Shown in pieces: positions 1 to 5,720 of a DNA stretch of 12,322 nucleotides (its first letter is position 1; the number at the start of each line of letters is the position of its first letter). Position numbers and translations under genes: made by a program. The stretch covers positions 1 to 12,322 of the forward strand of contig CAKTCY010000059.1 in the NCBI GenBank assembly GCA_934540955.1, given 5' to 3'. This DNA comes from an uncultured Faecalibacterium sp. GTDB lineage: Bacteria; Bacillota; Clostridia; Oscillospirales; Ruminococcaceae. The notes under the pieces are model-generated. The model ran no database searches. It saw nothing but the letters and a program-made list of their open reading frames with translations, and was not told the origin of the DNA.

Positions 1-99
1 GGTTCACCCCCTTCCTGTCTATTAAAACGTCCCATATCATCAAAATGATTTCCGTTTTTTCAAAAATTTCAAATAATTGCCTTTATTATGTTCTTATAG

Positions 100-115
100 C
101 TTTATTATAATAAAG
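100..115. repeat. Perfect 16-bp palindrome containing TATAAT
   Basis: CTTTATTA is followed directly by its reverse complement TAATAAAG. The palindrome contains TATAAT at 106-111. A weak -35 candidate TTATTA lies 17 bp upstream (83-88). It could be a -10 region or an operator, but in such AT-rich DNA chance is a serious alternative. Confidence 0.35.
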
Positions 116-137
116 AGCCTTGTGTTTTTCCTTGTCA

Positions 138-171
138 AGAGGGCTGGCACCGTCCAGCCCTCTCTCTTTTT
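138..171 (+). terminator. Rho-independent terminator
   Basis: A perfect 10-bp stem has AGAGGGCTGG at 138-147 and CCAGCCCTCT at 154-163, with loop CACCGT. It is followed by CTC and five T residues (167-171). This is a textbook plus-strand terminator. The gene it serves is either left of the window or is a very short transcript starting from the TATAAT at 106-111. Confidence 0.75.
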
Positions 172-258
172 GCCAAAGTTTTCATTGTTTTTTCTTGCAC
201 ACTGCCGAAAGTGGCGTGTTCTCAAAAGTTCGCGTTTGCGCAGCGCAGCGGAGCAATG

Positions 259-387
259 AAAGCCCCAGTGGGGCTTTTAAGCGACAGAACGGTCTTGCGC
301 AGCAAGATGGAGGGGCCTTGCCCGGAGCAAGAATGCAGAGAGGTGCGGGTCGCCTGCGGCGACCTCAAAAGGCCATTGACCTTTTGA
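259..387. repeat. Array of five consecutive hairpins
   Basis: Five inverted repeats follow one another: AAAGCCCC/GGGGCTTT (259-266, 270-277), TCTTGC/GCAAGA (293-298, 302-307), CTTGC/GCAAG (317-321, 327-331), GGTCGCC/GGCGACC (348-354, 358-364) and TCAAAAGG/CCTTTTGA (365-372, 380-387). Loops are 3 to 7 nt. The fourth and fifth stems abut without a spacer. The stems differ in sequence, so this is not a tandem repeat. It could be a structured RNA, a single-stranded DNA landmark of a mobile element such as an origin of transfer, or a cluster of short palindromic insertions. It lies directly upstream of the integrase remnant. Confidence 0.6.
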
Positions 388-465
388 AGCACCGACCGAG
401 CCGACAGGCGAGACCAGCTCTTTGCAGGGGTCAAGGGTGAAATCCTTGCCCAGTGATATGATGCT

Positions 466-1296
466 GTGCGTTATATCCTACTAGGTATTATCTGGCGCAA
501 ACCGGCGGCAGATGCAGCCGATGGGCGTGGCACTATCTCGGTCAGTAAGACCATGCAGCGGGCCAACAAGGACGCTCTGGAAAAGCTCGACCCCAAGCAG
601 GTCTACTACACCTTCCCGGACAGGCGTGAGGGCAGCAAGTCCTCCCTCATCCTGAAAAAGCCCAAGACCAAGAAATCCAACCGTGTCCTGTATATGACCA
701 AACCTCTGAAAGAGGAACTTCAAGCATGGCTTGAAAAGCTCAAACGGGACGAGCAGAACGCCCCGGAGAAGTACAGCAACTGCGGGCAGCTGTTCCGGCT
801 CCCGGACGGTCTGCCCATCGCCCCGGAACTGCTGACAAAATGCAATGCTGATTGCTCTCGCAATCAGCCAGCCCAGATGTGCGTGCTTACGCACGAATAT
901 AGAGTGGTCTGCTTTAGCAGACCTCGGCATCGCCTGTGGAGAGCGGAACACCCGGAGTTTGAGCAGATCGCGTTTCACGGTCTGCGGCACTCCAGTGCCA
1001 CCTACCAGCTCTTGCAGTCGGATGGTGACTTCAAGTCAGTGCAAGGCAACACCGGCCATGCGACGGCATCTGTCCTGATGGACACCTACGCCCACACGCA
1101 GGACAAGCCCCGGCTGGAGCTGACCGAGAAGATTGAAGCGAACTTCTATTCCCAAGACCTGACCCCGGCAGCACCTCAGCCCCGGCAAAACGAAAAGCCG
1201 GCGGCAACAAAAATCTCTGGCAAGGAGATCCTTGAAGCCGTCCGGCTGATGGACGCAGATGAACGCAGAGAGTTGACGAGAGCCTTGTTCGCTTAA
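466..1296 (+). pseudogene. Tyrosine recombinase (integrase), N-truncated remnant
   Basis: The reading frame from a GTG at 466 gives 276 residues that match the catalytic half of an element-type tyrosine integrase. Visible are the lysine-bearing beta-hairpin region (KKPKTKKSNR near residues 64-73), HGLRH with His171 and Arg174, TGH with His198, and the nucleophile Tyr208 in MDTYAHT. Such integrases are usually about 380-420 residues, with an N-terminal arm and core-binding domain that are absent here. An in-frame TGA at 454 closes the frame upstream. The first residues (RYILLGIIW) faintly resemble the box I segment usually written as R-R-G-E-L-L-G-L-x-W, but the catalytic arginine position appears to be the start valine. 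Residues 126 to about 157 are foreign, coded by a hairpin cluster inserted at 841-934. Inference: a dead integrase left by an excised or decayed conjugative element. No good Shine-Dalgarno precedes the GTG. Confidence 0.8.
841..934. mobile_element. Three-hairpin palindromic insert in the integrase
   Basis: Three hairpins follow each other: GCTGATTGC/GCAATCAGC (847-855, 860-868, loop TCTC), GTGCGT/ACGCAC (879-884, 889-894, loop GCTT) and GGTCTGCT/AGCAGACC (906-913, 916-923). The outer ends GCAATGC (842-848) and GCATCGC (927-933) pair with one mismatch, so the whole can be drawn as a cloverleaf. It interrupts the integrase between the conserved TK before it and RLWRAEHPE after it, and its length keeps the frame open. 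This has the look of a short non-autonomous element or REP/MITE-like palindromic unit. No flanking duplication is certain, and it has no tRNA features such as a T-arm consensus. Confidence 0.6.
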
Positions 1297-1328
1297 CATC
1301 TCTTCTTTTTATGCAAAGGAAAGCAAGC

Positions 1329-1398
1329 TGTGCAAATCATGCGCAGAAAAGCCCCTGATTCGGGCAAATGTGCAAACGGTGTGCAGAAAGTGTGCAGC
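1329..1398 (+). repeat. 11-bp phased TGYGCARM direct repeats
   Basis: The octamer TGTGCAAA, or a one- to two-base variant of it, occurs at 1329, 1340, 1369, 1380 and 1391. Successive starts differ by 11, 29, 11 and 11 bp, so several copies sit on one face of the helix. They lie just downstream of the integrase stop codon. This is where arm-type binding sites of integrases or accessory proteins often lie next to an attachment site. The role is inferred. Confidence 0.45.
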
Positions 1399-1414
1399 CG
1401 CTTTCTTACATAGA

Positions 1415-1450
1415 AAAAGAGCGCAAAATCTTACGATTCAACGCTCTTTT
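1415..1450. terminator. Bidirectional terminator between two recombinase remnants
   Basis: AAAAGAGCG (1415-1423) pairs with CGCTCTTTT (1442-1450), giving a 9-bp stem with an 18-nt loop. The arm ends are A-rich on the left and T-rich on the right, so either strand gives a stem ending in T residues. It sits between the convergent integrase and serine recombinase remnants, and the stop codon of the latter (1438-1440) lies in the loop. The long loop makes it a weaker terminator than the others here. Confidence 0.5.
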
Positions 1451-1868
1451 ATTAGTGCACCTCGCGCACTCATATCCGAACTTTTCTCCGCTTTCACGGC
1501 TTCCCCGAAAGCGACCGTCTCCGTACCTTCCTTATAGTTAAAGGTAATGAGAACCTTATCATCGTAGAGATAGATGGCATTGATGAAGGTATCCACCAGT
1601 GCCTGCCGCTGCTCCGGCTGGGTCATGTCCAGCTTGCGGAAACGAAGCAGCCATCGCAATCCAACTTTTTCAATCGTTTGCAACATCGTTGGATTGCATA
1701 TTGCAAATATGCTGTTTTCGTGTTACGCTATTTTCTTGACTTGCGATTGTGCTTGACCACCGTGAATCCGTTCTTTTCCGCGTAGGCGGTGCATTCCCGA
1801 ATCTGACCTTCGATGGATTCTTCGCGCTGACTGTCAGTAGAATAGCGGGCGTAGATCACAGCGGTCAT
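1438..1868 (-). pseudogene. Large serine recombinase, internally deleted
   Basis: Two pieces of one gene remain. The N-terminal piece starts at ATG 1868 after a good GGGAGGTG ribosome binding site and reads MTAVIYARYSTDSQREES, then IEGQIREC. This is the resolvase catalytic start, with the nucleophile serine in ARYS. It runs into TAG at 1730-1728 after 46 residues. The C-terminal piece (about 1655 down to 1438) reads LLRFRKLDMTQPEQRQALVD and then INAIYLYDDKVLITFNY, the conserved tail of large serine recombinases of clostridial elements. Intact relatives are about 500-550 residues, so roughly 400 residues are missing, including most of the catalytic domain and the zinc-ribbon region. The join is a hairpin-rich stretch of about 95 bp. 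The gene cannot give an active recombinase. Confidence 0.8.
1653..1747. repeat. Hairpin-rich scar inside the serine recombinase
   Basis: The 95-bp stretch is bounded by ATCGCAA (1653-1659) and its inverted copy TTGCGAT (1741-1747). Inside are a 10-bp inverted repeat GCAATCCAAC/GTTGGATTGC (1656-1665, 1688-1697) and an overlapping hairpin GCATATT/AATATGC (1696-1702, 1706-1712). It replaces the missing centre of the recombinase. It could be a short non-autonomous palindromic element or the product of a deletion between palindromes. Its sequence differs from the insert at 841-934. Confidence 0.45.
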
Positions 1869-2049
1869 GGCAGGCACCTCCCATTTATACATCATTGAAC
1901 GGTGGAGCGTTCTTTCAAAGCAACGTTTCGTATAATGTATATATCACATTTTACAGATGATTGCAAGCTTTTTATACGCCTTTTCACGAGATTCAGTAAA
2001 AAACATGAACTCCCATAAAGGCAAAACATTCACATCTCATGGTTCTTTG
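1869..2049. other. AT-rich spacer between recombinase and rhamnose locus
   Basis: Apart from the ribosome binding site and candidate promoter of the serine recombinase remnant I see no gene or RNA here. The composition is clearly more AT-rich than the rhamnose genes to the right. The stretch may therefore still belong to the former mobile element, with the ancestral chromosome beginning near the inverted repeat at 2050-2100. Confidence 0.5.
1938..1966 (-). promoter_or_regulatory. Candidate promoter of the serine recombinase
   Basis: On the minus strand TTGCAA (1966-1961) is followed after 17 bp by TATATA (1943-1938). This is about 70 bp upstream of the ATG at 1868 and matches the usual vegetative sigma factor spacing. 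The region is AT-rich, so chance matches are likely. Confidence 0.35.
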
Positions 2050-2100
2050 AAGGTGAGCGGAGGAATTGTGTCATTTTGACACAATTCCTCCGCTCACCTT
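2050..2100. terminator. Perfect 24-bp inverted repeat at regulator gene end
   Basis: The arms 2050-2073 and 2077-2100 are exact reverse complements of 24 nt, separated by TTT. The left arm begins AAGGTGAGCGG and ends TTGTGTCA. The TGA stop codon of the AraC-type gene lies inside the right arm (2096-2094). It probably ends that transcript and would block antisense reading from the left. No run of T follows on the minus strand, so it is not a standard rho-independent terminator. The arm length is unusually great. Confidence 0.55.
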
Positions 2101-2969
2101 GCCCCCTCCACCGGCTTCAGTGCGCTTTTGCGGTATTGCAGGGGACTTTGCCCGGTGGCTTTTGCAAAGCGGGTGGAAAAGTTGCTGGCATCGCCAAAGC
2201 CTACCTCCTGTGCGATCTCGCTGACGCTGTGGTCGGTAAGCACCAGCAGTTCCTTTGCCTGTGTGATGCGGAAGTTGACCAGATAGTTATACGGCGTTGT
2301 GCCCATATACCGCCGGAACAGGCGCAGAAAATAGCTTTTGCTCATGTGGGCCTCTGCCAGCAGGTCGGCAAGGCAAAGCTCCCTCTGGTAATTTTTACGC
2401 AGGATCTCTGCCGCCTGTAGGATCACCTGCCGTGCGCTGGTGGCCTCGGCCTGTGCAAGGATGCTCCGGGCACACAAAGCCAGCATCTCGTGGAGCACCA
2501 GACCGGCAGTCACCATGCCGTCCACGGTACTGCGCTCTATCTGTGCCAAAAGCGTTTCAAAACATTCCTGCATCTTGATCCCGGTGAGCTGCACCGGGGT
2601 CAGTTTTTTGCCCGGCAGCAGCAGCGGCTCCATGGCGGCCACCCCTGCGCCGTCCAGATGCACCCAGTAATGGTGCCAGCAGCTTTGCCCCGGAGCGGTG
2701 CAGTAGCTTTGGGGAGTGCGGCAGTTCAGCAGCAATGCCTGCCCGGTACTGAGCACCACATGGCTTTCCCCCTGCTCGATGAGCCCTGCCCCCCGGAGGG
2801 TGTAGAACAGCAGATAGCTTTCTTTATCCGTGCGGGCGGTGGAAAAATGCTGCTGGGCGTAAAACACCCCTGCCTCGGTGCAGTAATAGGGCTGTGCCAG
2901 TTCTGCTTCGCTGGGGGTGGTGCGCTTCCAAACGCTTTCCGGGGTCACATCCATGTTGTAGGTCAGCAT
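2094..2969 (-). CDS. AraC-family regulator, probable rhamnose activator
   Basis: The product is 291 residues, usual for an AraC regulator with a cupin-like sugar-binding N-terminus (about residues 25-115) and two helix-turn-helix motifs at the C-terminus (about 184-282). The DNA-binding half shows LADLLAEAHMSKSYFLRLF in the first helix-turn-helix and VSEIAQEVGFGDASNFSTRF in the second, followed by the family signature GQSPLQYR. The start at 2969 is supported by GAGAGG about 9 nt upstream; a second Met five codons on has no ribosome binding site. The gene is divergent from rhaB across 154 bp. By analogy with RhaS/RhaR and other AraC-type sugar regulators, it probably binds L-rhamnose or a derivative and activates rhaBAD. 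The ligand is inferred from context only. The last codons overlap a 24-bp inverted repeat. Confidence 0.88.
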   Translation of the reverse strand: MLTYNMDVTPESVWKRTTPSEAELAQPYYCTEAGVFYAQQHFSTARTDKESYLLFYTLRGAGLIEQGESHVVLSTGQALLLNCRTPQSYCTAPGQSCWHHYWVHLDGAGVAAMEPLLLPGKKLTPVQLTGIKMQECFETLLAQIERSTVDGMVTAGLVLHEMLALCARSILAQAEATSARQVILQAAEILRKNYQRELCLADLLAEAHMSKSYFLRLFRRYMGTTPYNYLVNFRITQAKELLVLTDHSVSEIAQEVGFGDASNFSTRFAKATGQSPLQYRKSALKPVEGAR

Positions 2970-2995
2970 CTTCTGGTTCCTCTCTTTCTGTACCC

Positions 2996-3024
2996 AGTAT
3001 AGCGCACCAGCCTTTGCGATGCAA
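2996..3024 (-). promoter_or_regulatory. Promoter of the AraC-type regulator
   Basis: On the minus strand TTGCAT (3024-3019) and TATACT (3001-2996) are spaced 17 bp apart, about 27 bp upstream of the ATG at 2969. The -10 box sits in CTATACTGGGTACAG, which mirrors the forward -10 region at 3085-3099 at 13 of 15 positions. Confidence 0.5.
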
Positions 3025-3060
3025 GAGTAGACTTTTCACAAAAAATGCGTCACCTTTGCG
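3011..3060 (+). promoter_or_regulatory. Direct repeat, candidate AraC-type binding sites
   Basis: CCTTTGCG occurs at 3011-3018 and again at 3053-3060, exactly 42 bp apart, which is four helical turns. The similarity extends on both sides (ATG follows both copies after 0 or 1 base). The right copy ends two bases before the -35 position of the rhaB promoter, where AraC-family activators usually contact RNA polymerase. The left copy lies between the -35 and -10 boxes of the regulator promoter. That arrangement fits activation of rhaBAD with autorepression. The function is inferred. Confidence 0.5.
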
Positions 3061-3062
3061 GA

Positions 3063-3091
3063 TGGAAACGCCGGCATCCTGGGGCTATACT
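3063..3091 (+). promoter_or_regulatory. Promoter of the rhaBAD operon
   Basis: TGGAAA (3063-3068) is separated by 17 bp from TATACT (3086-3091), giving a start point about 25 bp before the rhaB ATG. The poor -35 box is what one expects of a promoter that depends on an activator. AGGAGG at 3112-3117 is the ribosome binding site of rhaB, 6 nt before the ATG. Confidence 0.55.
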
Positions 3092-3123
3092 GGTAACAGT
3101 CAAAGCCACACAGGAGGCCCATT

Positions 3124-4431
3124 ATGCACAAAAACTATCTTGCCATCGACATTGGTGCGTCCAGCGGACGGCACATTGTGGGATGGATGGAGAACGGTGT
3201 TCTCCACACCGAGGAAGTGTACCGTTTTCCCAATAGCGTCCAGCGGGTGGACGGCCATCTGGAATGGGACATCGACAGCCTGTTTGCCAACGTGAAGCAG
3301 GGCATCCGGGAAGCCTTTGCAAAGTACCCGGTCATCGAGAGCCTTTCTATCGACACATGGGCGGTGGACTATGTGCTGCTGAAAGACGGTCAGCCCCTCT
3401 ACCCTGTCTACGCCTACCGGGACGACCGGACGCAGGCAGTGATCCCCGAAGTCCACAGCATTCTGCCCTTTGCGCAGCTTTACCAGCGCACCGGCATCCA
3501 GTTCCAGCCCTTCAACAGCATTTATCAGCTGTATGCCGACAAAAAAGCCGGTCGGCTGGCCGAAGCCGAGGACTTTCTGATGATCCCGGAATACCTGCTG
3601 TGGCGGCTCTGCGGCGTGAAGGCGCGGGAGTACACCAATGCCACCTCCACCGGCCTTGTGAATGCCCTGACCGGAGAGTACGACCCGGAAATCTTGCAGG
3701 CACTGGGCCTACCGGAAACGATGTTCCCCAAGCTGACCGCACCCGGCACGGTACTGGGAGCACTGAAAGCGGACATTGCCACCGAAGTAGGCGGACAGAC
3801 CAAGGTGGTGCTGTGCGCTACCCACGACACCGCCAGCGCGGTGGAGGGCATCCCCATGGAGCAGGGGGATGCACCGTTTTTATCCTCCGGCACATGGAGT
3901 TTGCTGGGGGTCAAGCTGGCAAAGCCCATCACCAGCCCGGAAAGTTGCAAGGCAAACTTTACCAACGAAGGCGGCGTGGGGTACATCCGCTACCTGAAAA
4001 ACATCATGGGTCTGTGGATCATCCAATGTGTGCAAAAGCAGCTGGGCATCTCCTTTGCCGAGATGGTGGAGTTGGCCAAAACTAGCACCTACACCCGCAT
4101 TTTTGATGTGAACGCAGCCCGCTTCTCCGCCCCGCAGGATATGCGCGCGGAGATTCGCACAGCTCTCGCCGAGACCGGCGAAGCCCCTGCCACGGATGCG
4201 GACCTAATCAACAGCATCTATCATTCGCTGGCGTACTGCTACGGGGAAGCCTATCGTGAGATGGAGGCTGTGACCGGGCAGCACTGGGATAAGCTCTACA
4301 TCGCAGGCGGCGGCGCAAAGAACGCTACCCTGAACCAGCTGACTGCCCACTATACCGGAAAACAGGTGGTGGCACTGCCCATCGAGGCCACCGCCATCGG
4401 CAATTTGAAGATTCAGATGAACATTCAATAA
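3124..4431 (+). CDS. rhaB: Rhamnulokinase, C-terminally shortened
   Basis: The product phosphorylates L-rhamnulose to L-rhamnulose-1-phosphate with ATP in the cytoplasm. It is an FGGY-family kinase: the N-terminal phosphate-binding motif AIDIGASSGR is at residues 7-16, IDTWAVDYVLL at 76-86, the ATHDTASAVEG segment with catalytic-type Asp235 at 232-242, GTWSLLG at 256-262, and the second-domain nucleotide motif AGGGAKNATLNQL at 394-406. It starts 6 nt after AGGAGG and is the first gene of rhaBAD. The length is 435 residues, whereas characterised rhamnulokinases are about 470-490. The frame stops right after the conserved EATAIGN motif (421-427), so about 40-50 residues of the last helices are missing. 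The final codons (TTG, ATT, ATT, CAA) are AT-rich compared with the gene. It may be weakened or rely on a compact C-terminus. The identity as RhaB is secure from motifs and neighbours. Confidence 0.92.
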   Translation: MHKNYLAIDIGASSGRHIVGWMENGVLHTEEVYRFPNSVQRVDGHLEWDIDSLFANVKQGIREAFAKYPVIESLSIDTWAVDYVLLKDGQPLYPVYAYRDDRTQAVIPEVHSILPFAQLYQRTGIQFQPFNSIYQLYADKKAGRLAEAEDFLMIPEYLLWRLCGVKAREYTNATSTGLVNALTGEYDPEILQALGLPETMFPKLTAPGTVLGALKADIATEVGGQTKVVLCATHDTASAVEGIPMEQGDAPFLSSGTWSLLGVKLAKPITSPESCKANFTNEGGVGYIRYLKNIMGLWIIQCVQKQLGISFAEMVELAKTSTYTRIFDVNAARFSAPQDMRAEIRTALAETGEAPATDADLINSIYHSLAYCYGEAYREMEAVTGQHWDKLYIAGGGAKNATLNQLTAHYTGKQVVALPIEATAIGNLKIQMNIQ

Positions 4432-4442
4432 GGAGGAACTGT

Positions 4443-5702
4443 ATGAGTTACACAGAAGCAAAAGCCCGCTACGCCGCCATTGGCGTGGACACCGAGGCAG
4501 CCATGGCCCGGTTAAAGACCGTGCCCATCTCCCTGCACTGCTGGCAGGGAGATGACGTTAGGGGCTTTGACACCGACCCCACCAAGCCCCTGACCGGCGG
4601 CATCCAGACCACCGGCAACTACCCCGGCCGTGCCCGCACCCCGGAGGAGCTGATGGCAGACATGGACAAGGTGCTGTCCCTCTGCCCCGGCACCAAAAAG
4701 ATCAATCTCCACGCCTCCTACGCCATTTTTGACGCAGAGAACCCGTGGGTGGACCGGGATAAACTGGAGCCGAAGCACTTCAAAAAATGGGTGGATTTCT
4801 GCAAGGCAAGAGGGCTGGGGGCAGACTTTAACCCCACCTTTTTCTCTCACCCCAAGTGCGACCCGCTGACCCTTGCCAGCCCCAATGAGGAAACCCGGAA
4901 ATTCTGGGTGGAACACGGCAAGGCCTGCATCCGCATCAGTCAGTATCTGGCCGAAGAACTGGGGCAACCCTGCACCATGAACATCTGGACGGGCGACGGC
5001 TTCAAGGACGTACCGGCTGACCGCAAAGGCCCCCGCGACCGCTACAAGGCCAGCATTGACGAGATTCTGAGTGAGCCTTACGATTTCAACCTGGTAAAAC
5101 CCTGCATCGAGAGCAAGGTGTTCGGCATCGGCGTGGAGGCCTACACCGTAGGCAGCGCGGAGTTTGCCCTGAGCTATGCCGCCTTCAACCGGGAAAAGTG
5201 CATTCCCCTGATGGATAACGGCCACTACCACCCCACGGAGGTGGTCAGCGATAAGATCCCTGCCCTGCTGGCCTTCTTCCCGGAGATCGCCCTCCACATC
5301 ACCCGCCCCATCCGCTGGGACTCCGACCATGTGGTGCTGTTCGACGATGAAACCAAGGAGATCTGCAAGGAGATCGTGCGCTGCGGTGGTCTGGACGGCC
5401 GGGTGAACATTGCACTGGATTACTTTGACGCCTCCATCAACCGCATCTCCGCATGGACGGTGGGCTTCCGCAATGTGGAAAAGGCGCTGCTGTCTGCCCT
5501 GTGCACCCCGCACACGGCGCTGCAGGAGCTGCAGGACACCAACCAGTTCACCGAGCTGATGGTACGGCAGGAGGAGCTGAAGACCCTGCCCTTTGGGGAG
5601 GTCTGGGACGAATACTGCCGCCGGAACGGTGTGCCGGTGGACGGCGCATGGTTTGAGGAAGTAAAAGCTTACGAGCAGAATGTGCTGTGCAAGCGCATTT
5701 GA
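4443..5702 (+). CDS. rhaA: L-rhamnose isomerase
   Basis: This enzyme interconverts L-rhamnose and L-rhamnulose (EC 5.3.1.14), the first step of the pathway. At 419 residues it has the same length as E. coli RhaA and aligns with it over nearly the whole protein from recalled sequence, for example HCWQGDDVRGF (32-42), NLHASY (88-93) and GADFNPTFFSHP (126-137). The metal and catalytic ligands are all present by motif: Glu223 in IESK, Asp258 and His261 in MDNGHYHP, His285, Asp293 and Asp295 in RWDSDHVV, and Asp326 in LDYFDASINR. The enzyme family uses Mn or Zn at two sites. It starts 11 nt after the rhaB stop with a GGAGG ribosome binding site (about 4432-4436), so the two genes are surely co-transcribed. 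It looks intact. Confidence 0.97.
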   Translation: MSYTEAKARYAAIGVDTEAAMARLKTVPISLHCWQGDDVRGFDTDPTKPLTGGIQTTGNYPGRARTPEELMADMDKVLSLCPGTKKINLHASYAIFDAENPWVDRDKLEPKHFKKWVDFCKARGLGADFNPTFFSHPKCDPLTLASPNEETRKFWVEHGKACIRISQYLAEELGQPCTMNIWTGDGFKDVPADRKGPRDRYKASIDEILSEPYDFNLVKPCIESKVFGIGVEAYTVGSAEFALSYAAFNREKCIPLMDNGHYHPTEVVSDKIPALLAFFPEIALHITRPIRWDSDHVVLFDDETKEICKEIVRCGGLDGRVNIALDYFDASINRISAWTVGFRNVEKALLSALCTPHTALQELQDTNQFTELMVRQEELKTLPFGEVWDEYCRRNGVPVDGAWFEEVKAYEQNVLCKRI

Positions 5703-5720
5703 ATGAGAGAGGTATTTATC

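Larger units (their letters stand above)
1..465. other. Gene-free leader, AT-rich then hairpin-rich
   Basis: I see no convincing gene here. Positions 1 to about 235 are AT-rich and hold a 16-bp palindrome and a terminator, listed separately. From about 236 the base composition switches abruptly to GC-rich, with five hairpins in succession, leading into the remnant integrase at 466. The short open frames in this stretch are low-complexity, have no ribosome binding site and resemble no family I know. The composition change near 235 may mark the edge of an old insertion, but I found no direct repeat that would prove a boundary. Confidence 0.6.

Noticed and set aside
259..387. Hairpin array read as a CRISPR array
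   Set aside because: The five stems have different sequences and there are no identical repeats separated by equal spacers.
120..440. Small open frames in the leader region
   Set aside because: They run through the terminator and hairpin array, lack ribosome binding sites and have no family resemblance.
841..934. Cloverleaf insert read as a tRNA gene
   Set aside because: Although it can be drawn with three arms and an outer stem, it lacks the conserved T-loop and D-loop bases, a plausible anticodon arm size and a CCA-compatible acceptor stem.
1574..1756. Plus-strand 60-codon frame over the serine recombinase remnant
   Set aside because: It is antisense to recognisable recombinase sequence and has no initiation signal.
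3264..4085. 273-codon open frame inside rhaB in another plus frame
   Set aside because: It overlaps the well-supported rhamnulokinase throughout, is rich in Arg, Gly and Pro, and has no initiation signal.
5703..5720. ATG at 5703 as the start of rhaD
   Set aside because: It lacks its own ribosome binding site. With the ATG at 5721 the active-site residues fall on the recalled E. coli numbering and a Shine-Dalgarno lies at the right distance.
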